The notes beneath the pieces were generated by a model. The model saw nothing but the letters and a program-made list of their open reading frames with translations. It had not been told where the DNA came from and did no database searches. The translations under genes and the position numbers were made by a program. From the NCBI GenBank assembly GCA_021160685.1, contig JAGHCC010000464.1, forward strand, positions 1 to 9,662: a DNA stretch of 9,662 nt, read 5' to 3'. The stretch comes from Desulfobulbaceae bacterium (lineage in GTDB: Bacteria > Desulfobacterota > Desulfobulbia > Desulfobulbales > SURF-16). Below are positions 6,175-9,662 of this stretch, piece by piece. The first letter of the stretch is position 1. Every line of letters starts with the position of its first letter.

Positions 6175-6897
6175 TTATTTGACAGCCAGAAAGGAGCTGA
6201 AATTAAACCACTGGAAAAATGGCTCTACAGTGGAAAAACCAGCCTGGCGCAGCATCCTGATATTTTCGTCCAATGAAAAGGGGATAAGAACATTTTCCAG
6301 GGCCTCCCGTTTTCGGGTGATTTCAATTTCGGAATAGCCCTGGCTTTTTTTGAAATTAAGATAAAAATCAATGAAGGAGCGGTTAATTTTCGAGTCGTGG
6401 AAGATGATTTTCTCGCTGACGATCATCACGCCGCCGGGACGCAGGGCCTGGTAGAGTTTGGCTGTCAACTGCTGCCGGTCCATGGGGCGGACGAACTGCA
6501 AGGTGTAATTGAGCAGAAATGCGCCCACGTCTTTAACATCAAGATCCAGGATGTCTTTTTCTTCGAAACTGACTCTATCCTGTTTGCCGAACATTTCGGC
6601 TTTTAAAGCAGCCTTTTTGATCATGGCCCGGGAGTTGTCTATTCCGGTAAAGCGCAGCTCCAGCGTCTCAAGATATCTGGCCAGTTCAAGCAGGGTCGAG
6701 CCGGTGGAGCAGCCGAGATCAATAACGAGATCATTTTTCTGGAGAAATGCGGTGAGAATATGACTGCACATGTCGATGACCTGGCGGTAACAGGGAACCG
6801 AGCGGGCCAGCATATCATCAAAAACCTCGGCAACACGATGGTTGAAGCTGAAATCGTTGCGGCCGGATTTTTGCTCGAAAAGATTATCCCTGGTCAT
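6175..6897 (-). CDS. cmoA: Carboxy-S-adenosyl-L-methionine synthase CmoA
   Basis: CmoA converts S-adenosylmethionine and prephenate into carboxy-SAM, the cofactor used by CmoB. The 240-aa product compares with 247 aa in E. coli. Recognisable blocks are FNHRVAEVFDDMLARSVP (18-35), the SAM-binding loop DLGCSTG (60-66), the acidic strand GIDNS (85-89), LNYTLQF (129-135), GYSEIEI (187-193) and KREALENV (196-203), the last containing the arginine that in this family contacts the carboxylate of carboxy-SAM. The C-terminal FFQWFNFSSFLAVK parallels the E. coli WFQCFNFGSLVALK. The start codon lies 2 nt after the stop of the DUF166 gene, which implies translational coupling. Identification rests on the family-specific motifs and the adjacent cmoB. 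Confidence 0.95.
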   Translation of the reverse strand: MTRDNLFEQKSGRNDFSFNHRVAEVFDDMLARSVPCYRQVIDMCSHILTAFLQKNDLVIDLGCSTGSTLLELARYLETLELRFTGIDNSRAMIKKAALKAEMFGKQDRVSFEEKDILDLDVKDVGAFLLNYTLQFVRPMDRQQLTAKLYQALRPGGVMIVSEKIIFHDSKINRSFIDFYLNFKKSQGYSEIEITRKREALENVLIPFSLDENIRMLRQAGFSTVEPFFQWFNFSSFLAVK

Positions 6898-6899
6898 CC

Positions 6900-7544
6900 T
6901 TACTTTTTAAGATCGGCAAGACATTTCCGCAAAGCCCTTTCATGGGCGTGGCCGGCAAAATGGAGGGGGCTTTCACTGCTCACCGGATCAAAACTGCTTG
7001 GGTCGGCCAGGCAGAGAAATTGAAGTTCGCAGGCAATGTGTTCCAGGGCCTCTTCCTCTGTCAAGCCGATGAGTTTGGGGATAATCTGCCAAGTGGCGCC
7101 GCAGGAGGCGCCGCGCAGGACTTTGAGTTCCTTGATGCGATTGTTTTCAACCTTGGCGCTGAATTCAGGAACGCCAAACTGTTCGCCATAGGCGCCTAGA
7201 CCTTTGAGGCGACCAAGGCCACAGCAGGTGAAAGGAGTGATGGCTCCCAAAGCTTTTTTGCCGGAGGCAATAACGGGAATTTTTTTGGCCTTGCAGATGG
7301 AAACCAGATAATCAAGCAGGTCGGGATGTTTAAGAAAGGAGATGACCAAGTCGGCGCTGAAGTCGCCCGAGATAAATTCCTCGGGCTCATCAATCAGTTC
7401 AGGGAGGAATTCATCAATGTTGATGATCCGGGTAATTTCAATTTGCCGGCCATAATCGCGAATGCCCTGGACTTTGGCCTCGCCTGATCCCCGTTCCTGA
7501 AAGACGACAATTTTGGTGATCGGGTCTTCTCCCGGCTGTTTCAT
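6900..7544 (-). CDS. DUF166 family protein of unknown function
   Basis: This 214-aa soluble protein resembles the DUF166 family, found mostly in methanogens and deltaproteobacteria; some members carry a doubtful thymidylate synthase label. Family-like features are RGASCGATW (144-152), EEALEHIACELQFLC (164-178) and LHFAGHAHERAL (194-205). Cysteines cluster at 107-108, 148, 172 and 178, with histidines at 195, 199 and 201, so metal or Fe-S binding is possible but unproven. There is no signal peptide or membrane segment. The gene is first in the minus-strand block and ends 2 bp before cmoA, hinting at a link to tRNA modification or simple co-regulation. No ribosome-binding site is visible before ATG 7544; conserved sequence starts only at about residue 11 (KIVVFQERGSG), so the exact start is uncertain. 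Confidence 0.8.
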   Translation of the reverse strand: MKQPGEDPITKIVVFQERGSGEAKVQGIRDYGRQIEITRIINIDEFLPELIDEPEEFISGDFSADLVISFLKHPDLLDYLVSICKAKKIPVIASGKKALGAITPFTCCGLGRLKGLGAYGEQFGVPEFSAKVENNRIKELKVLRGASCGATWQIIPKLIGLTEEEALEHIACELQFLCLADPSSFDPVSSESPLHFAGHAHERALRKCLADLKK

Positions 7545-7625
7545 AATAATATTGGTTGGGCCGGCTGGTTTGGCCAGTTTTGTTTCAACAGTTCAACGAA
7601 TGAAATCGGTTCAACAAGTTTTAGT

Positions 7626-7726
7626 GTAACTTCAATAAATGGCGGCAACCTGTAAACAAATCCCCCTCAATCCCCCTTTAATAAAGGGGGAGGTTGTCGG
7701 TAGGCCACCACTTATTGAGAAGTTCC
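7626..7726 (-). mobile_element. MITE-like element, copy 3 (decayed; near-perfect TSD)
   Basis: This is a 101-bp copy in the same orientation as copy 2. The left terminal repeat (from 7626, GTAACTTCAATAA) lacks two bases relative to copies 1 and 2; the right one (7703-7726) differs at both its inner and outer ends. The core CCCCCTTT/AAAGGGGG is intact. The flanks GTTTTAGT (7618-7625) and ATTTTAGT (7727-7734) match at 7 of 8 positions, as expected of an older target duplication. The right copy of the target contains the TAA stop codon of the 117-aa gene, so the insertion fell exactly at that gene's 3' end and separated it from the DUF166 gene. Confidence 0.85.
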
Positions 7727-7729
7727 ATT

Positions 7730-8083
7730 TTAGTGAGTCATGTGGCTGAATTCATTCTCAAAACCAGCCCCGAAGGTTTGATTGAGATCCATCAGCATGG
7801 CAGCCTTGGCAGATTCCACCTTTTCATAAGGAACGCCCAGCAGCAAGGCAATGTCGTCAATCCCCCGACCTTTGCCGAAGTGATACTCGGCAATGATCAT
7901 CTGCAGAAAATCATCAATAATAATTGATTTCAAAGCCTGTTCAACAGCAGAAAGAACCTGGCAAGCCTGTTCCAGAGTTTTACCCTTGGCCAGTTCTTCC
8001 TCGAGTTTTTTAATTGCACCCTCATACAGAGTGTCATCTTCTAGAAAATCGATATTTTCATGATCGGGTAACCAAGAAGCCAT
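7730..8083 (-). CDS. Conserved-looking hypothetical protein, 117 aa
   Basis: I do not recognise this protein. It is small, acidic and predicted largely helical, with no signal peptide or membrane segment. A Lys/Glu-rich helix lies at residues 22-35, a mixed hydrophobic helix at 38-67, and GRGIDDIALLLGVPYEKVESAKAAM at 72-96 is spaced like a helix-turn-helix, so DNA or protein binding is possible. The C-terminal part (NQTFGAGFENEFSHMTH) is probably disordered. The start is supported by GGAG about 7 nt upstream of ATG 8083 on the minus strand. Its stop codon lies in the target duplication of repeat copy 3. Before that insertion it may have been co-transcribed with the DUF166-cmoAB-tauE block, whose first gene starts 185 bp away. 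Confidence 0.75.
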   Translation of the reverse strand: MASWLPDHENIDFLEDDTLYEGAIKKLEEELAKGKTLEQACQVLSAVEQALKSIIIDDFLQMIIAEYHFGKGRGIDDIALLLGVPYEKVESAKAAMLMDLNQTFGAGFENEFSHMTH

Positions 8084-8151
8084 TCAAGATCTCCGTTTTG
8101 ATATATTTTCAATAGCCAAAGGTTTAATGAGGTGACGCTCTGACTTTTATA

Positions 8152-8205
8152 TTTAAAGATTAACTGTTCAAATATGCACCTGAATAGTTACCTTTAAAGA
8201 TTAAC
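8152..8205. repeat. 13-bp direct repeat TTTAAAGATTAAC, 41-bp period
   Basis: Perfect copies lie at 8152-8164 and 8193-8205. The 41-bp spacing is close to four helical turns, so a regulator could bind both on one DNA face. It lies about 70-120 bp upstream of the minus-strand 117-aa gene, a reasonable operator position. The function is inferred from position only. Confidence 0.5.
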
Positions 8206-8438
8206 AAATCAGCGCAAGAAACGATAGCAGAAAATACAGGGATATCCAAGATGAAATTAATTCTTTTTCGAATTGAAAATTTCCCAAAAGTTACGAATTG
8301 ACCACAGTTGAATTGGTAACTAATTGTAATAAGAGTATTTTTTAGTTATCTCAGTGTTCTCTGTGGTGAGGAAAAGACTTTTGACGGGAGCAGCAAGAAA
8401 CGCATCCTGAAAAATATGGATCATGGTAATGAAATGAT

Positions 8439-8466
8439 TTGACAGGGTTACTATGCGGGTTAATGT
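8439..8466 (+). promoter_or_regulatory. Possible sigma-70-type promoter for the AIM24 gene
   Basis: A consensus -35 box, TTGACA (8439-8444), is followed after 16 bp by TAATGT (8461-8466), a poor -10 box matching only half the consensus. Transcription would start near 8473, about 40 bp before the start codon. Confidence 0.3.
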
Positions 8467-8503
8467 GAAAATGCAAGAAAAACGAATCCGAAATTCGAAA
8501 GGA

Positions 8504-8510
8504 AAGGAGG
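8504..8510 (+). promoter_or_regulatory. Shine-Dalgarno for the AIM24 gene
   Basis: AAGGAGG precedes tandem ATG codons at 8515 (4-nt gap) and 8518 (7-nt gap). The second has the better spacing, so the protein may lack the first Met. Confidence 0.8.
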
Positions 8511-8514
8511 GTGA

Positions 8515-9528
8515 ATGATGAGTACTTGGTTTGTCGCTGTTAACGGTCAGTCAACTGGGCCTTACTCCGATGAACAGATCGTCAACAATCTGGCGGCGGG
8601 ACTCTATACCCGTGAGACCCAGGTTTGGCAGGAGGGTTATGCCGACTGGCAACCCATCGGCCATGTTCCGGAGTTGCGCGGGGCGTCCGGTTCTCAACAA
8701 TCATCCGTGGCGTCTCCCCCTGACTTGTCAGGCCGGATGGCCCATGAAATTGATTATGAAATCTTCGGTCACGAGATGCAGTTTGTCGAGATTGAACTCG
8801 ACCAGGGAGAAAGCGCAGTTGCCGAGGCCGGCGCCATGATGTACATGGATGACGGTATCGTCATGGAGACGGTTTTTGGCGATGGCAGCGGTTCGTCTCA
8901 GTCCGGCGGTTTTATGGATAAGCTGCTTGGTGCCGGAAAAAGGCTCATCACCGGCGAGAGTCTTTTTTGTACGGTTTTTACCAGCCAGTTTCCCGGCAAA
9001 ACAAGGGTTGCTTTCTCCTCGCCTTATCCCGGCAAAATCATTCCTCTTGATCTGAAAGACTACGGCGGTATGGTGATCTGCCAGAAAGACGCCTTTCTCT
9101 GCGCCGCCAAGGGCGTTTCCATCGGCGTTCATTTTCAAAAAAAGATCGGCACAGCCCTGTTTGGCGGTGAAGGATTTATCATGCAGAAGCTGGAGGGTGA
9201 TGGTCATGTTTTTATCCATGCCGGTGGGATGATTATCGAGAAAGAACTTGCCGCCGGTGAAACATTGCGGGTGGATACAGGCTGTCTGGCGGCACTGACG
9301 CAAACCGTTAATTATGATATTCAGACCGTCGGCGGGATCAAGTCTTCCATTTTTGGCGGCGAGGGTTTTTTCTTTGCCGTGCTTACGGGGCCGGGCCATG
9401 TTTGGCTGCAGTCTCTGCCTTTTTCCAGGTTGTCCGGCAAAATTCTCCAGGCCGCTCCCCAGACTGGTGGCCGGAGTCAGGGCGAAGGGTCGGTGATTGG
9501 CGGTATCGGCAACCTGTTTAAGGATTGA
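8515..9528 (+). CDS. GYF_2-AIM24 (TIGR00266-type) fusion protein
   Basis: This 337-aa protein has two parts. Residues 4-54 resemble the bacterial GYF_2 domain, a peptide-binding or membrane-associated module: WFVAVNGQSTGPYSDEQI, then conserved Trp38 and Trp45. A Ser/Pro-rich linker (57-74) leads to an AIM24/TIGR00266-type beta-rich domain at about 78-315. That domain shows the internally repeated signature FGGEGFIMQKLEGDGHVFIHAGG (216-238) and FGGEGFFFAVLTGPGHVWLQ (280-299), and AGAMMYMDDGI (105-115). The tail is Gly-rich, ending GGIGNLFKD. There is no signal peptide, so it is probably cytoplasmic. The biochemical role of bacterial AIM24-type proteins is not established; the mitochondrial relative affects inner-membrane organisation. 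No neighbour gives a further clue. The domain calls come from recognised motifs. Confidence 0.88.
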   Translation: MMSTWFVAVNGQSTGPYSDEQIVNNLAAGLYTRETQVWQEGYADWQPIGHVPELRGASGSQQSSVASPPDLSGRMAHEIDYEIFGHEMQFVEIELDQGESAVAEAGAMMYMDDGIVMETVFGDGSGSSQSGGFMDKLLGAGKRLITGESLFCTVFTSQFPGKTRVAFSSPYPGKIIPLDLKDYGGMVICQKDAFLCAAKGVSIGVHFQKKIGTALFGGEGFIMQKLEGDGHVFIHAGGMIIEKELAAGETLRVDTGCLAALTQTVNYDIQTVGGIKSSIFGGEGFFFAVLTGPGHVWLQSLPFSRLSGKILQAAPQTGGRSQGEGSVIGGIGNLFKD

Positions 9529-9585
9529 AAAGACAGCCGTGACATTTTTTTCTGATACAGTCAGAGGGTTAAAAAGGAAACTGCC

Positions 9586-9662
9586 ATGATGACCCATGCT
9601 CATGTGAGAGGCGAGACCGGCAAGAACAAGAGAGTTGCCCTGGTGGTGGAACACAACCCATC
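9586..9662 (+). CDS. 5' end of an unidentified gene, cut by the window edge
   Basis: Tandem ATG codons at 9586 and 9589 follow an AAGGA-type ribosome-binding sequence near 9575-9579 and open a frame that stays open to the window end. The readable start is MMTHAHVRGETGKNKRVALVV. The KRVALVV run looks like a first beta-strand of a cytoplasmic enzyme or regulator, but 25 residues are too few to name it. It lies 57 bp after the AIM24 gene on the same strand and may share its transcript. Confidence 0.5.
   Translation, partial: MMTHAHVRGETGKNKRVALVVEHNP

Larger units (their letters stand above)
8084..8514. other. Divergent intergenic region with candidate operators
   Basis: No gene is seen. The region must hold promoters for the minus-strand 117-aa gene and the plus-strand AIM24 gene. 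Visible structure: a 13-bp direct repeat TTTAAAGATTAAC (8152-8164 and 8193-8205, 41 bp apart), an inverted repeat GTTACGAATT / AATTGGTAAC (8290-8299 and 8311-8320, one mismatch), and a TTGACA box at 8439. Confidence 0.6.

Noticed and set aside
365..7726. CRISPR array interpretation of the recurring palindromic repeat
   Set aside because: Copies are kilobases apart, each about 100 bp with terminal inverted repeats and target duplications, and there are no regular spacers or cas genes.
8728..9654. 308-codon open frame on the minus strand
   Set aside because: It lies antisense to the AIM24 gene, whose motifs are clear. It shows no recognisable domain and no ribosome site, so it is a shadow.

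Overview
The window looks like chromosomal DNA of a Gram-negative, cytochrome-rich anaerobe, most likely a deltaproteobacterium of the Desulfobulbales/Desulfobacterota type. That placement is inferred from the gene families: a multihaem c-type cytochrome, a periplasmic molybdoenzyme with a Tat-type leader, the cmoA/cmoB tRNA wobble-modification pair, and a DUF166 protein. No rRNA or single marker gene fixes the taxon.

Layout. Positions 1-494 are AT-rich and essentially non-coding, ending in copy 1 of a short mobile repeat directly upstream of a plus-strand respiratory cluster. The cluster holds a five-haem cytochrome c (495-1847), a sulfite-oxidase-family molybdopterin enzyme (2188-3481, apparently frameshifted exactly in its Tat signal) and a SorB-like monohaem cytochrome c (3632-3976). 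A convergent intergenic region rich in repeats follows (3977-4364, with repeat copy 2). Next is a tight minus-strand block, read from 7544 down to 4365: DUF166 protein, cmoA, cmoB and a TauE/SafE-type sulfite/anion permease. Repeat copy 3 separates this block from a 117-aa minus-strand gene of unknown function (7730-8083). A 430-bp intergenic region with candidate regulatory repeats leads to a plus-strand GYF_2-AIM24 fusion protein (8515-9528). The start of another gene runs off the right edge.

How the genes may work together. The molybdoenzyme and monohaem cytochrome resemble the two parts of SorAB-type periplasmic sulfite dehydrogenases. The multihaem cytochrome beside them could carry the electrons onward. 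The TauE/SafE permease, convergent but adjacent, could move sulfite or an organosulfonate across the inner membrane. CmoA makes carboxy-S-adenosylmethionine, which CmoB uses to build the cmo5U34 wobble base of tRNA. The DUF166 gene lies 2 bp upstream of cmoA.

The strongest direct observations are: (i) three copies of a roughly 100-bp MITE-like element with 24-bp terminal inverted repeats beginning GTAAC, each flanked by an 8-bp target duplication (two perfect, one 7/8); and (ii) the frameshift inside the twin-arginine motif of the sulfite-oxidase-like gene.
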